Under the pieces are notes generated by a model. It saw nothing but the letters and a program-made list of their open reading frames with translations, made no database searches and was not told where the DNA came from. Below are positions 1 to 9,055 of a stretch of DNA of 64,000 nucleotides, piece after piece. Location: contig NZ_FMTM01000015.1 in assembly GCF_900099775.1 (NCBI RefSeq), positions 1-64,000 of the forward strand, given 5' to 3'. A program made the position numbers and the translations under genes. Origin of the DNA: Rhizobium mongolense subsp. loessense. Its GTDB lineage: Bacteria; Pseudomonadota; Alphaproteobacteria; Rhizobiales; Rhizobiaceae. The number at the start of each line of letters is the position of its first letter. The stretch's first letter is position 1.

Positions 1-1688
1 GCCATCAGCGTCTTCGTATAAGGGTGCTGCGGGTTGGCGAAGATGGCAGCACGCGGGCCGATCTCGACGATCTCACCGAGATACATGACCGCAACACGGT
101 GGCTGACGCGTTCGACGACGGCCATGTCATGCGAGATGAACAGGAAGGCGAGGTTGAGGCTCTGCTGCAGGTCCAGCATCAGATTGATGACCTGCGCCTT
201 GATCGAGACGTCGAGCGCCGAGACGCTTTCATCGGCGACGATCACCTTCGGATCGAGCGCCAGCGCCCGGGCAATGCAGATGCGCTGACGCTGACCACCG
301 GAGAACTCGTGCGGAAAGCGCGACGCCATATCGGCTGAAAGGCCGACCTTTTCCAGAAGGTCGGCAGCCTTCTCTTTGGCCTGCTTTGCCGTTCCCATTT
401 TGTGTTCAAAATAAGGCTCGGCGATCGCCGCACCGACGCGGATTCGCGGATTGAGGCTGGCGAACGGATCCTGAAAAATCATTTGCACGGTCTTGCGCAT
501 CTCGCGCATTCCGTTCTTGTCGAGTGCCAGAACGTCCCTGCCCTCGGCCTTCACTGAGCCGCTTTGCGGTTCGATCAGCCGCATGATGGCGCGGCCGGTC
601 GTCGACTTTCCGCATCCGGATTCGCCGACCAATGACAGCGTCTCACCGGCAAAGAGATCGAAGGAAACATTTTCAACGGCATGCACGCGTCCGCTCAAGC
701 GGCCGAAGAGACCAGAGTGGATATCAAAGCGCTTGGTGAGGTTCCGCACCTCCAAGACAGGCCTTGCCGAAGCAGCAACCGTGTCGCCGACTTCCACCGG
801 AACGTCGCATTCGCCCGTTGCTGCATTGACGACGGGAAAACGCAGCGGCCTTTCGTGTCCCTGCATTGAGCCCAGCACCGGCACGGCCGAAAGCAGCGCG
901 CGCGTGTAGGGGTGACGGCCGCGATGGAAAATGTCGGCCGTCGCGCCCGTTTCAACCTGCTCGCCGCGATACATCACCACAGTTCTGTCGGCTATTTCGG
1001 CGACGACGCCCATGTCGTGGGTGATGAAGAGAACAGAGGTTCCTTCCTCCTCCTGCAGCATCTTGATGAGATCGAGGATTTGCCCCTGGATGGTGACGTC
1101 GAGCGCCGTAGTCGGTTCGTCGGCAATCAGCAGCTTCGGTTTGGAGGCAAGCGCCATGGCGATCATCACACGTTGGCGCATGCCTCCGGAAAAACGGTGC
1201 GGATATTCGTCGAAACGCGAGGCGGCGGAGGAAATGCGGACCTTTTCCAGAAGCCGGATCACTTCGCCTCGCGCTTCGGTCTTCGACATGGGCGAATGGC
1301 AAAGCAGCGCTTCGGAAATCTGGTCGCCGATCGTAAAGAGCGGATTGAGGCTCGTCATCGGCTCCTGAAAGATCATCGAGACGTCATTGCCGCGCACCTG
1401 CCGCATGGCACTTTCCCGAAGTGCCAGCAGATTGCGGTCTCCAAGCATGATCTTGCCTTCGATCCGGCTCGTATCGGGCTGCAGCAGCCGCATGATCGAC
1501 AGCGACGTGACGCTCTTGCCAGACCCCGACTCGCCGACGATTGCAACCGTTTCGCCCGGCGCCACACGAAAGGAAACATCGCGGACGACAGGCTTCCACT
1601 CTCCCTCGACCAGAAACGATGTCGTGAGATTCTCGACGGAGAGAACGGGTTCTACCTGCTGGATCGCCTGCGCCTGAAAGCCTGCCAT
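1..1688 (-). CDS. Fused double ATP-binding protein of a dipeptide/oligopeptide-type ABC transporter (3' end cut by window edge)
   Basis: This gene encodes the cytoplasmic ATPase of a peptide-type importer, with both ATPase halves (DppD-like and DppF-like) in one chain as in GsiA. The first half has Walker A GESGSGKS near residues 52-59, signature SGGMRQR near 167 and Walker B LLIADEP near 187. The second half has Walker A GESGCGKST near 355, then FSGGQRQR and VIVADES. About 562 residues are visible. The frame is open at base 1, and GsiA-type proteins are about 610-620 aa, so roughly 50 residues are missing. The ATG at 1688 follows the SelA-like gene by 36 bases, so the two are probably co-transcribed. 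Its membrane partners are most likely the two permeases at 5617-7427, because no separate ATPase accompanies them. Confidence 0.9.
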   Translation of the reverse strand, partial: MAGFQAQAIQQVEPVLSVENLTTSFLVEGEWKPVVRDVSFRVAPGETVAIVGESGSGKSVTSLSIMRLLQPDTSRIEGKIMLGDRNLLALRESAMRQVRGNDVSMIFQEPMTSLNPLFTIGDQISEALLCHSPMSKTEARGEVIRLLEKVRISSAASRFDEYPHRFSGGMRQRVMIAMALASKPKLLIADEPTTALDVTIQGQILDLIKMLQEEEGTSVLFITHDMGVVAEIADRTVVMYRGEQVETGATADIFHRGRHPYTRALLSAVPVLGSMQGHERPLRFPVVNAATGECDVPVEVGDTVAASARPVLEVRNLTKRFDIHSGLFGRLSGRVHAVENVSFDLFAGETLSLVGESGCGKSTTGRAIMRLIEPQSGSVKAEGRDVLALDKNGMREMRKTVQMIFQDPFASLNPRIRVGAAIAEPYFEHKMGTAKQAKEKAADLLEKVGLSADMASRFPHEFSGGQRQRICIARALALDPKVIVADESVSALDVSIKAQVINLMLDLQQSLNLAFLFISHDMAVVERVSHRVAVMYLGEIVEIGPRAAIFANPQHPYTKTLM

Positions 1689-1724
1689 GTTCGATTCCTC
1701 TTGGATGCCTCAAAACCGGGAAGA

Positions 1725-2921
1725 TCAATCCGGCCAGCGCAACACAGCGTCGAACCGGCGCTTGCCGCGGTTTTCGATGGGGGTTGCGATGATCTCGTTG
1801 GAGGCGCGCGCCTTGTCCAGTTCTTCGGCCAAGCGGTTTGCAACGATCTTTTCCTGGCCGGGGTGCAGATTGCAGGCGTCGAGATAGAAATACTGATGCT
1901 CGACTTCGTGGTCGCGTACGATGATCGGTGGCGTCCCGCGCGCCAGCGCGTCGGCCAAATCCCAGGCGGTGATGTGGGTTTCCTCCGGTTTGAGGATGAC
2001 CCGCAGGCGATCAAGCGGATTCTTGGTCGGATCGGGTTCGAGCAGCGCAGTTACGCCGGGGCGGTCGTCCAGCATCTGCTTCCAGAGATTGAGGTAGCCG
2101 GTTTCGCGCTCGCGAATGCCGGCGTGGTCACGCTTTTCCCAAGCCTCCAGGGCGGCCATGACGCCGAAAATGCTCTCCTTGCCGACCTTCATGCCGCGGC
2201 CGATGCCCATGTTCTGCAGGAAGGCGTTGCGCACCAGGTCCTTCTTGCCGGCGACGATGCCGGACGTCGGACCGCCGAGGAATTTGTGGCCGGAATAGAG
2301 CGCGATATCTGCGCCCTGCTCCAGAAAAACACGCAGGTCATACTCCGACGCCGCATCGACGATGACCGGCACGCCCTTGGCGTGGGCGATCTCGACGAAT
2401 TCCTTGAGGTTCAGAAGGCCATAGTCGACGACGTGGTGGGACACGACGTAGACGACCGCAGCCGTCCTTTCGGTGATTGCATTTTCCATGTGAAAACGAT
2501 GGGTCGATGTCGCCTGACCGATCAGCACCGCCTTGGCGCCTGCAAGGCGGATCGCCTGATCGACGGGTGCGCCATAGCTCACAACATGGCCCATCTGCAC
2601 CAGAACCTCGTTCTTTTCTGGCGTTACGTCCGGGAGTTTCTCGATCGCCAACAGGTCGTTACCGGTGATAGCACCTGCGACGGCCAGGGAAATGCCCGCG
2701 GAGCAGGATGCCGTCACGAAACCGGCTTCCGCACCCGTCAACCGCGCAATGACGGCGCTGGCCTTGCGCTGCAGATCGTTGATTTCGACAAATTGCGGCA
2801 GGATCGACGACATGGCCGCGATTGCCTCGGGGACGACGATTGATGCGCCGAGGCTGGTCATCGTGCCGGAAACGTTGATGACCGGACGAAGGCCGATCGA
2901 CGCGCGAATGTCATCAGACAT
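1725..2921 (-). CDS. SelA/DgaE-like PLP-dependent enzyme (aminotransferase fold, possible ammonia-lyase)
   Basis: This is a 398-residue fold-type I PLP protein of the L-seryl-tRNA selenium transferase/D-glucosaminate-6-phosphate ammonia-lyase family. The Schiff-base lysine is expected at K213 in YSGHKFLGGPTSG, preceded by the cofactor-binding VIVDAASEYD (residues 187-196). Family members such as DgaE remove ammonia from 2-amino sugar acids, while true SelA acts on seryl-tRNA. No selB or tRNA-Sec is nearby, so a catabolic lyase role is more likely. No kinase or aldolase of a DgaEF pathway is in the window, so the substrate is unknown. The ORF is divergent from the IclR gene and is followed by the fused ATPase. 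Confidence 0.85.
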   Translation of the reverse strand: MSDDIRASIGLRPVINVSGTMTSLGASIVVPEAIAAMSSILPQFVEINDLQRKASAVIARLTGAEAGFVTASCSAGISLAVAGAITGNDLLAIEKLPDVTPEKNEVLVQMGHVVSYGAPVDQAIRLAGAKAVLIGQATSTHRFHMENAITERTAAVVYVVSHHVVDYGLLNLKEFVEIAHAKGVPVIVDAASEYDLRVFLEQGADIALYSGHKFLGGPTSGIVAGKKDLVRNAFLQNMGIGRGMKVGKESIFGVMAALEAWEKRDHAGIRERETGYLNLWKQMLDDRPGVTALLEPDPTKNPLDRLRVILKPEETHITAWDLADALARGTPPIIVRDHEVEHQYFYLDACNLHPGQEKIVANRLAEELDKARASNEIIATPIENRGKRRFDAVLRWPD

Positions 2922-2983
2922 ATGTATCTCCAGATTGAATGGCGAGATGGCGATTGTTGCAGCTTGTATCGTCGACCGCTATC

Positions 2984-3000
2984 CCATAGTAATGTAATAG
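2984..3000. promoter_or_regulatory. Candidate IclR-family operator, copy 1
   Basis: CCATAGTAATGTAATA lies between the divergent SelA-like and IclR genes. A near copy (14 of 16 identical) lies at 9056-9071, upstream of the solute-binding protein gene of the same cluster. The core is a direct repeat, GTAATGTAAT here and GTTATGTTAT there. Assignment to the IclR protein is an inference from position. Confidence 0.4.
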
Positions 3001-3029
3001 ACTCATGCCCGCATACGAGGAGCGTGGAA

Positions 3030-3863
3030 TTGGACGGCAAGACATCATCAGTAGTTTACTCCGAAAACGAGGCACCTGTTGACGAACCCGGCGGTAAGGG
3101 CGCACGTCGCTCGCGGGTGAGCGGTATCGACCGCGCGCTGCAGGTCATTGATCACCTTTACGAAACCGGCTCTCCGACGGGAGTCTATGCAATCGCTAAG
3201 GCTGTGAAGGCGCCTCTCTCGACGGTCTACGTCATCGTTGATGATCTGGTCGAAAAGAACATGCTGACGCGCAATGGCGACGGCACGATCTGGCTCGGTC
3301 CGCGGCTCTACCATTACGGCCTTGCCTATGCCCGCTCGCTCGATTTCATGAGCGTCGCGACGCATGAGATGCACGATCTTTGCCGCCAGGTGGGCGAAAC
3401 CGTTCAGGTTTGCGGCCGCGACGGCGACTATATGCTCGTGCTTGCCATGGCCGACGGCCCGAGCCATTTCCAGGTCGCTTCGCGTGTCGGCACACGCGTC
3501 CCGCTGAACTGGACCGCATCGGGCCGCCTGCTTGTCGGCCACCTGCCGCAAGAAGAGCGCATCGAACTTTTCAAGCGCTGCGCCAAATCCTCGCCGACCG
3601 GCCGCGCCGAGATGGACCCCGGCGTGCTTTCCGCCTCGGCGGCTGCGGCGTTTCAGTCCCGCCTGTCGATCCAGGCTGGCGAGTCCGACTATGCGGTCGC
3701 CTGCATCGCTTCGCCGATCTGCGACAGAGATGGCCAATGCGTCGCGACCATTTCCATTGTCCTTCCAGAACAGAAGGCTTTTTCCGACGAGAACCACTAT
3801 ACCGCGCACGTGCGGACATCGGCCGAACGCATCGAAAAGATCATGGGCTGGCGCAACCACTAG
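3030..3863 (+). CDS. IclR-family transcriptional regulator
   Basis: This is a DNA-binding regulator with an N-terminal winged helix-turn-helix (GIDRALQVIDHL through LSTVYVIVDDLVEKNMLTR, roughly residues 30-85) and a C-terminal IclR effector domain (VASRVGTRVPLNWTASGRLLV, ending EKIMGWRNH). I place the start at TTG 3030 (277 aa) because GAGGAG lies seven bases upstream. The frame stays open back to ATG 2922, but that extension (MYLQIEWRDGD...) covers the promoter region and has no family look. The gene is divergent from the SelA-like gene and convergent with the RidA gene, and it probably controls both transcripts of this cluster. Confidence 0.85.
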   Translation: MDGKTSSVVYSENEAPVDEPGGKGARRSRVSGIDRALQVIDHLYETGSPTGVYAIAKAVKAPLSTVYVIVDDLVEKNMLTRNGDGTIWLGPRLYHYGLAYARSLDFMSVATHEMHDLCRQVGETVQVCGRDGDYMLVLAMADGPSHFQVASRVGTRVPLNWTASGRLLVGHLPQEERIELFKRCAKSSPTGRAEMDPGVLSASAAAAFQSRLSIQAGESDYAVACIASPICDRDGQCVATISIVLPEQKAFSDENHYTAHVRTSAERIEKIMGWRNH

Positions 3864-3874
3864 GCTTTCCCTCT

Positions 3875-4372
3875 TCAATCACGCAAGGCGATGATCGCCT
3901 CGATTTCGACTGTGATGTTACCCGGCAGCGAGCCGAAGCCAACCGCCGAACGGGCATGACTGCCGGTGTCTTTTCCAAAAACGTCGACGAAGAGATCCGA
4001 GCATCCATTGATAACGCTTGGATGGTCTGCAAACTGGGGTACGGCGTTGACCATGCCGAGCAGCTTCACGACGCGCTTTACCCGGGAAAGATCGCCAAGC
4101 GCATCGTGCATGACGGCGAGAAGATTGATGCCGGTGAGCCGCGCATGTCTATAGGCATCCTCGACGCCGATTTCAGCGCCGACCTTGCCAGAATAAAGAA
4201 AGCCATCGGCCTCGCGCGGCCCCTGACCGGAGAGGTAGAGAATATTACCCTCCAGCACATGGGTCACGAAATGGGCGATCGGCGGCGGCGCGGGGGGAAG
4301 CTCTATACCGAGCGCGGCAAGCCTTTCATAAGGCGAGCTTGCCGGCTTGGCGTTGGCTGGAGACATGTTCAC
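3875..4372 (-). CDS. RidA/YjgF/YER057c family protein
   Basis: The product belongs to the RidA (YjgF) superfamily, small trimeric enzymes that hydrolyse reactive enamine/imine intermediates released by PLP enzymes. The motifs NILYLSGQGP, the run to NLLAVMHDALGDLSRVKRVVKLLGMVN and the C-terminal SAVGFGSLPGNITVEIEAIIAL are typical of the YjgF-like subgroup of about 150 residues. AGGAG lies five bases before a GTG at 4372; an ATG two codons later (4366) is an alternative start. It lies 35 bases after the amidohydrolase on the same strand and is probably the last gene of the 9033-3875 transcript. Pairing with a PLP lyase in the same cluster makes biochemical sense. Confidence 0.85.
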   Translation of the reverse strand: MNMSPANAKPASSPYERLAALGIELPPAPPPIAHFVTHVLEGNILYLSGQGPREADGFLYSGKVGAEIGVEDAYRHARLTGINLLAVMHDALGDLSRVKRVVKLLGMVNAVPQFADHPSVINGCSDLFVDVFGKDTGSHARSAVGFGSLPGNITVEIEAIIALRD

Positions 4373-4407
4373 GCAAACTCCTGTCATGCGGATTTCTGTT
4401 TTGGCTT

Positions 4408-5616
4408 TTAGCGGTAGGAATAACCGTGGCTGTGGCGCACGAGCCTGCGGGCACGCGGAATGTAACGGCTTGCGGCAATCGCCTCGTTGCCGATCACCGC
4501 ATAGCGAGGCTCGAACAGCTTCTTAAGAACAGAAACGTCGCCGTTGGAATCGGTCGCTTCGACATCGGAATCGACGAGATCGAAGACCGTGAAATCGGCG
4601 CGCTGTCCGACGGCAAGCCGGTTTTCCATCGAAAGCTTGATGACGGAGGCAGGCGCATGCGTGACCGCTGCCACCACCTTGTCGAAAGGCATGCCAACGC
4701 AAAGCAGCTTCGACATGGTCGTCGCCAGATCCCAAACCGGAAAATTCATCGAATGGCCATGCAGGTCCGTCGAGATCGAGAAGGGCAAGAGGCCGCGCTT
4801 GATTGCGGCTTCCGCGACCTTGAAGGAGAAGGAGGCGCCGCCATGGCCGATGTCGAGGCGGATGCCCTCGCCCGCGCAACGCTGCGCGAGGTCGAAAAGG
4901 TCCTCGTCTTCCATGATGCTCGAACCGGCCTTGCCGTTGAAGCAATGGGTGATGACGTCGCCGGGACCCAGGATCTCCAGCACTTCATCATAAAGAGCCG
5001 GTGGCTCGCCGACATGCACCATCATCGGAACCTTGAGAATCTTGGAGATCTTCTTGCCGAGCTTTACCGGCGTCACACCCCACGAGCCGGTGATGACGTG
5101 GCTGGCGCGCACCTTGATGCCGACGATGTGCTCGCTGTTTTCAGCATAGCATTCAAGGATGCGGTCAAGATCAATATCGCGGATGTCCCGCAATTCAGCG
5201 ACGCGGTTGCAGGCGACGAGACCGATCGAACCGAGGTTCAGGAAGGCTTTTATGCGCTCGCGCGATGGCTCGATGATATATTCGCGGAAACCGTGGAAAT
5301 TGGCCTCACCGGCAGAACCCGCATCGACCAGCGTGGTTACGCCGCGCTCGGCACCGCATTCGGACGGACGGACCGAGATATCGGTGCCACCATGCCAGAT
5401 ATGGACGTGGAGATCGACCCAGCCCGGTGAAATCCAGGCCCCCTTGCCATCGACGCAGATCATCTCGTGAGAGACTGAAAGCTGCGGACCGACCTGTGCG
5501 ATCCGGCCGTTGCCGTCGATGAGGATGTCAACTGCATTGCCTGCGACTTCAGCACCAAAGGCCATAGGCTTCACATTGGTGAGGAGGAGCGGCTCGCGCG
5601 CTTGTTCCCCGGTCAT
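4408..5616 (-). CDS. Amidohydrolase-superfamily deacylase (cog3964-like)
   Basis: This is a 402-residue metal-dependent hydrolase with the full binuclear ligand set: H70 and H72 (DLHVHIW), probable carboxylated K168 (GIKVRAS), H201 (MVHVGEP), H224 (VITHCFNG) and D284 (STDLHGH). The family was often annotated as dihydroorotase. From memory, cog3964 members such as Atu3266 were shown to de-acylate small acyl esters/amides, and relatives sit beside SelA/DgaE-like genes, as here. The physiological substrate is unknown. The start codon ATG 5616 abuts the stop of the upstream permease, so it is translated within the transporter operon. Deacylation of an imported N-acyl compound is the inference. 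Confidence 0.85.
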   Translation of the reverse strand: MTGEQAREPLLLTNVKPMAFGAEVAGNAVDILIDGNGRIAQVGPQLSVSHEMICVDGKGAWISPGWVDLHVHIWHGGTDISVRPSECGAERGVTTLVDAGSAGEANFHGFREYIIEPSRERIKAFLNLGSIGLVACNRVAELRDIRDIDLDRILECYAENSEHIVGIKVRASHVITGSWGVTPVKLGKKISKILKVPMMVHVGEPPALYDEVLEILGPGDVITHCFNGKAGSSIMEDEDLFDLAQRCAGEGIRLDIGHGGASFSFKVAEAAIKRGLLPFSISTDLHGHSMNFPVWDLATTMSKLLCVGMPFDKVVAAVTHAPASVIKLSMENRLAVGQRADFTVFDLVDSDVEATDSNGDVSVLKKLFEPRYAVIGNEAIAASRYIPRARRLVRHSHGYSYR

Positions 5617-6486
5617 TCAAAGGTCCTTTCGAAGTTTTGGATCGAGCATGTCGCGCAGCCCGTCGCCGACCATCTGCAGTGAGAGCACGGAAAGAACGAT
5701 GGCGACGCCCGGAAACAGCGTCATCCAATCGGCCTGGCCGATATACTGCCGCCCGGCGGCGATCATCGTTCCCCAGGTCGGAATTTCGGGGCTGACGCCA
5801 AGGCCGAGGAAGGAAAGGCCGGCTTCAGCCAGCATGGCGCTGGCAAAGAGGAAGGTGCCTTGCACGAGGATCGGCGAAAGCAGATTGCGCAGGACATGCC
5901 GGGTCATGATGTGGAAGGTTGAAATCCCGAGTGCTTGCGCGGCCTCGACATAGGGCAGTTCGCGGATGACCAGCGTCGATGCACGGACAATGCGTGCAAG
6001 GCGTGGCGAATAGACGATCGACAACGCTATGATGACCGTGGTTAGCGACGGTCCAAGGGCGGCGACCAACGCGATGGCCAACAGAATGTCCGGAAAGGCC
6101 ATCATCGCGTCGATCAGCCGGGCGATTGGCGTGTCGAATTGCTTGAAGAAGCCCGCAAGCAGACCGAGGCTCACCCCGATCAGCGCCGAAAGCACGACGA
6201 CGGCAGCGCCGACGAGCAGTGACAGGCGCCCAGCAAAGATCGTTCGCGAGAAGACGTCGCGGCCGAATTCATCCGTTCCAAAGAAGAAGATTCCGCTCGG
6301 CGGCTTCAGCCGGTTGACGATCGAAAGCTTGGAGGGCGAATATGGAGTGACCCATGGAGCAAGGATTGCCAAGAGCACGAAGATCGTGAGGATGAGCATG
6401 CCGAAGGCAACGGTCTTGCGCTTCAGGAAACGCCGGAGAAACTTGCTGCCCTCGCTTAAGGCGGGCCGCGTTGAAATATCCGTCAT
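5617..6486 (-). CDS. Dipeptide-type ABC transporter permease, DppC-like
   Basis: This is an inner-membrane permease of 289 residues. It has the cytoplasmic N-terminus and first hydrophobic segment (residues 27-45), the DppC landmark GTDEFGRDVFSR (70-81), several further membrane segments, and the EAA loop starting near residue 181 (EAAQALGISTFHIMTRHVL) that docks on the ATPase. It starts inside the stop of the DppB-like gene (ATGA overlap) and ends exactly where the amidohydrolase begins, so it belongs to one operon with binding protein, permeases, hydrolase and RidA. Substrate specificity cannot be read from the permease. Confidence 0.93.
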   Translation of the reverse strand: MTDISTRPALSEGSKFLRRFLKRKTVAFGMLILTIFVLLAILAPWVTPYSPSKLSIVNRLKPPSGIFFFGTDEFGRDVFSRTIFAGRLSLLVGAAVVVLSALIGVSLGLLAGFFKQFDTPIARLIDAMMAFPDILLAIALVAALGPSLTTVIIALSIVYSPRLARIVRASTLVIRELPYVEAAQALGISTFHIMTRHVLRNLLSPILVQGTFLFASAMLAEAGLSFLGLGVSPEIPTWGTMIAAGRQYIGQADWMTLFPGVAIVLSVLSLQMVGDGLRDMLDPKLRKDL

Positions 6487-7427
6487 CAGTAGCGCACCCT
6501 CGGATCGACCAAAAGATAGAGCATGTCGATCGCAAAATTGATCAGCACGTAAAGGGCTGCAACGATGAGCAGCGCTCCTTGGATGACCGGGTAATCGCGA
6601 CGAAGGACCGCCGAGACGACCAGATTGCCGACACCTGGAAGGCCGAAGACCGTTTCGGTCACGACCGCGCCTGAAATCAACACCGCCGCAGTCAACCCGA
6701 TAACGGTCAGGATCGGGATCAGCGCGTTCTTGAGCGCGTGCTTGAGGATCACCCGGCGTTCGATCAGGCCTTTGGCGCGTGCCGTGCGGATATAGTCGTC
6801 GCCGAGCACGTCAAGCATCGAAGCACGTGTGAAACGCAAGATCAGCGCCGAGGAAACAATACCGAGCGCAAAGGCTGGCAATGTCAGGTGATACATGCGC
6901 CCAAAGAAATTCGCGCCCGGACCGCCATAGCCCGAAACCGGAAAGAAGTTGAAGCGCGCGGCGAAGAACTGCATCAGAATCAGGCCGAGCCAAAAACTCG
7001 GAATGCTTGCCGCAAACATTGCAAGCGTCGTGGCCGCCTGATCGACGAAGGAACCGCGGCGATAGGCGGCATAAATACCGATCGGCAGCGCGATGACGCA
7101 GGCAATCGCCAGCGAGAACACCGTCAGGAAAAACGTCGGCTCGGCGCGGTCTAGAAGGGCTGCGGTGACCGGCATGTTCAAGAAGATCGATTGCCCGAGG
7201 TCGCCTCTCAGGAGCTGGCTGATGTAATAGACATATTGCACCAGGAGCGACTGATCGAGCCCGAGACGACCGCGAAGCTCGGCGATATCCTGAGGCGTTG
7301 CATCTGGCCCCAGCATGACGGCTGCCGGATCACCTGGCGTCACGCGCACGATGACAAAGACAATCGTGACGACGAGGAACATCACAACGATCATGCCGAA
7401 GAGGCGCTGAAGAATGTAACGGATCAT
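6486..7427 (-). CDS. Dipeptide-type ABC transporter permease, DppB-like
   Basis: This 313-residue membrane permease opens with MIRYILQRLFGMIVVMFLVVTIVFVIVR, typical of DppB. It has the periplasmic segment DPAAVMLGPDATPQDIAELRGRLGLDQ and the ATPase-docking loop ARAKGLIERRVILKHALKNALIPILT towards the C-terminus. It pairs with the DppC-like subunit, overlapping it by one base at 6486. The upstream binding-protein gene ends 79 bases earlier in the direction of transcription. It most likely works with the fused ATPase at the left edge, which is encoded on a separate transcript. Confidence 0.93.
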   Translation of the reverse strand: MIRYILQRLFGMIVVMFLVVTIVFVIVRVTPGDPAAVMLGPDATPQDIAELRGRLGLDQSLLVQYVYYISQLLRGDLGQSIFLNMPVTAALLDRAEPTFFLTVFSLAIACVIALPIGIYAAYRRGSFVDQAATTLAMFAASIPSFWLGLILMQFFAARFNFFPVSGYGGPGANFFGRMYHLTLPAFALGIVSSALILRFTRASMLDVLGDDYIRTARAKGLIERRVILKHALKNALIPILTVIGLTAAVLISGAVVTETVFGLPGVGNLVVSAVLRRDYPVIQGALLIVAALYVLINFAIDMLYLLVDPRVRY

Positions 7428-7506
7428 TGAAATGTGGTCCCTATGCCCAGCCGGGCACCGTGGAAGAGAGACACCGGCCGGCGACCGGCATCCCGAGGAT
7501 CAGTCG

Positions 7507-9033
7507 TCACTTCTTGATCGAAGCGTTCCAGAAATACGGCCACGGAGCCGGATCGACACCTTCGAGCTTGTTCGATTCCGCCGAGACGGCGTTGAAGTCG
7601 CCGATCTTCATGAATGGCGCATCGTCATAGATCGCCTTTTGGACATTGGCCCAGAGTTCGATGCGCTTGGCAGAATCGACTTCAGAGGTGAAGGCATCGA
7701 CGGCTGCCTTGCGGGCAGGCGTATCCCACCACCCCGGCGAACTGGTCGAGAGCGAGCCGATCAGCGCCGGCTCCGGCAGGAACGGGCTGTGGCTGATATA
7801 AATGTCCCAGAGCTTCGGATCGGCGCGGCGCTGCGTCAGGGTCGCCCAATCGACGACCTGCATGTCGACGGTAAAGCCCGCGAGCTTCAGATACTCCGCT
7901 GCAACCTGCGCCATCTTGTAGTGGAATTCGTACTGACGGCTGGTGAGGATACGCAGCGGTTCGCCGTTGTAGCCCGTGTTCTTTAAGGCTTCGGCAGCCT
8001 CTTCGGGCTTTGCAATATTGTAATTGCCTTCAACGCCGGCATCGGTGTGCCAGGAATAGGCTTCCGGATAGATATCGCCGTCCAGCGTGTAGAAATCGGT
8101 GCTGCCGAAGGCAGCGGCCAGCATGTCCTCCATGCTGAGGGCCTGGCGGATAGCCTTGCGGACCTCGATGTTCTTTGCAATGCCCTCCTTGGTGTTGAAG
8201 ACGAAGACCGGATAGCCGAAGGGCTTGAGGATGATCGGCTGCGAGGCCGTCGATGCCTTCAGCTTGTCGAAGGATTCGACCGGGATGGAATCGACATAGT
8301 CATACTGGCCGGAGACGGCAGCCTCGACGCGGGTGTTCGGATCCGGCACCGGAACGAAACGGATTTCATCGAGATACTGGTGACGCGCGCCGCCATAGCC
8401 GTCGCTCTCGCCATCACGTGACTTGTAGCCGCTAAAGCGAACGAGCTGAATATACTGGTCGGCCTTGCGCTCCTTCAGCATGTAGGGACCGGTTCCGATG
8501 AATTCCTTCATCGGCTCGTCCTGCTTGTCGGAAGGGATGATGATTGCAGCGGAATTGTTGAAGGCAAGCAGAGAGGTCAGCGGCGCATAGGGCTGTCTCA
8601 GGGTGATCTTGACGGTTGCCGGATCGACTGCAGCGATCGCTTCGATGAAGCCTGCAGCCTGCTTGCCGCGCGAAGCGATCTTTGTCCAGCGGGTGAGCGA
8701 TGCGACGACATCTTCCGACGTCATGTCGCTGTTGTCATGGAACTTGATGCCGGTGCGCAGCTTGATCGTGTAGCTTTTGCCGTCCCCGCTGATATCGGGC
8801 AGGCTTTCGGCCAGAAGCGGTGTGACGTTCCACTTCTTGTCGAAGGTATAGAGTGTCTCGAAGATGTGCTGTGTGACGATCCCGACGAGGTCGGCAGTCG
8901 AGGACATCGGATCAAGCGTCGGCGGCTCGCCGATCGTCGCGACATTGATGATACCGCCTTTTTCCTGCGCCATCAGGGTGGTCGGCAAGGAGGCGAGTGC
9001 CGTGCCGAGAAGGACTGCGACTAGAGTCTTCAT
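7507..9033 (-). CDS. Periplasmic solute-binding protein, family 5 (DppA/OppA type)
   Basis: This is the secreted substrate receptor of the importer. A signal peptide (MKTLVAVLLGTALASLPTTLMAQ, cut probably after MAQ) precedes a family 5 extracellular solute-binding domain: IGEPPTLDPMSSTADLVG, NVTPLLAESLPDISGDGKSYTIKLR, IKFHDNSDMTSEDVVASL and GTGPYMLKE. The length of 508 is normal for the family. GGGAG lies six bases before the ATG at 9033. It is the first gene of a five-gene run (receptor, two permeases, amidohydrolase, RidA). Family 5 proteins carry peptides, opines, glutathione or sugars, so the ligand cannot be fixed from sequence. Confidence 0.93.
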   Translation of the reverse strand: MKTLVAVLLGTALASLPTTLMAQEKGGIINVATIGEPPTLDPMSSTADLVGIVTQHIFETLYTFDKKWNVTPLLAESLPDISGDGKSYTIKLRTGIKFHDNSDMTSEDVVASLTRWTKIASRGKQAAGFIEAIAAVDPATVKITLRQPYAPLTSLLAFNNSAAIIIPSDKQDEPMKEFIGTGPYMLKERKADQYIQLVRFSGYKSRDGESDGYGGARHQYLDEIRFVPVPDPNTRVEAAVSGQYDYVDSIPVESFDKLKASTASQPIILKPFGYPVFVFNTKEGIAKNIEVRKAIRQALSMEDMLAAAFGSTDFYTLDGDIYPEAYSWHTDAGVEGNYNIAKPEEAAEALKNTGYNGEPLRILTSRQYEFHYKMAQVAAEYLKLAGFTVDMQVVDWATLTQRRADPKLWDIYISHSPFLPEPALIGSLSTSSPGWWDTPARKAAVDAFTSEVDSAKRIELWANVQKAIYDDAPFMKIGDFNAVSAESNKLEGVDPAPWPYFWNASIKK

Positions 9034-9055
9034 TTCATGCTCCCGGTTTGTTGTT

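Noticed and set aside
912..2843. 643-codon plus-strand open frame
   Set aside because: It lies antisense over the fused ATPase and the SelA-like gene, which carry clear family motifs; the translation is rich in His, Arg and Asp without domains, typical of a GC-rich shadow.
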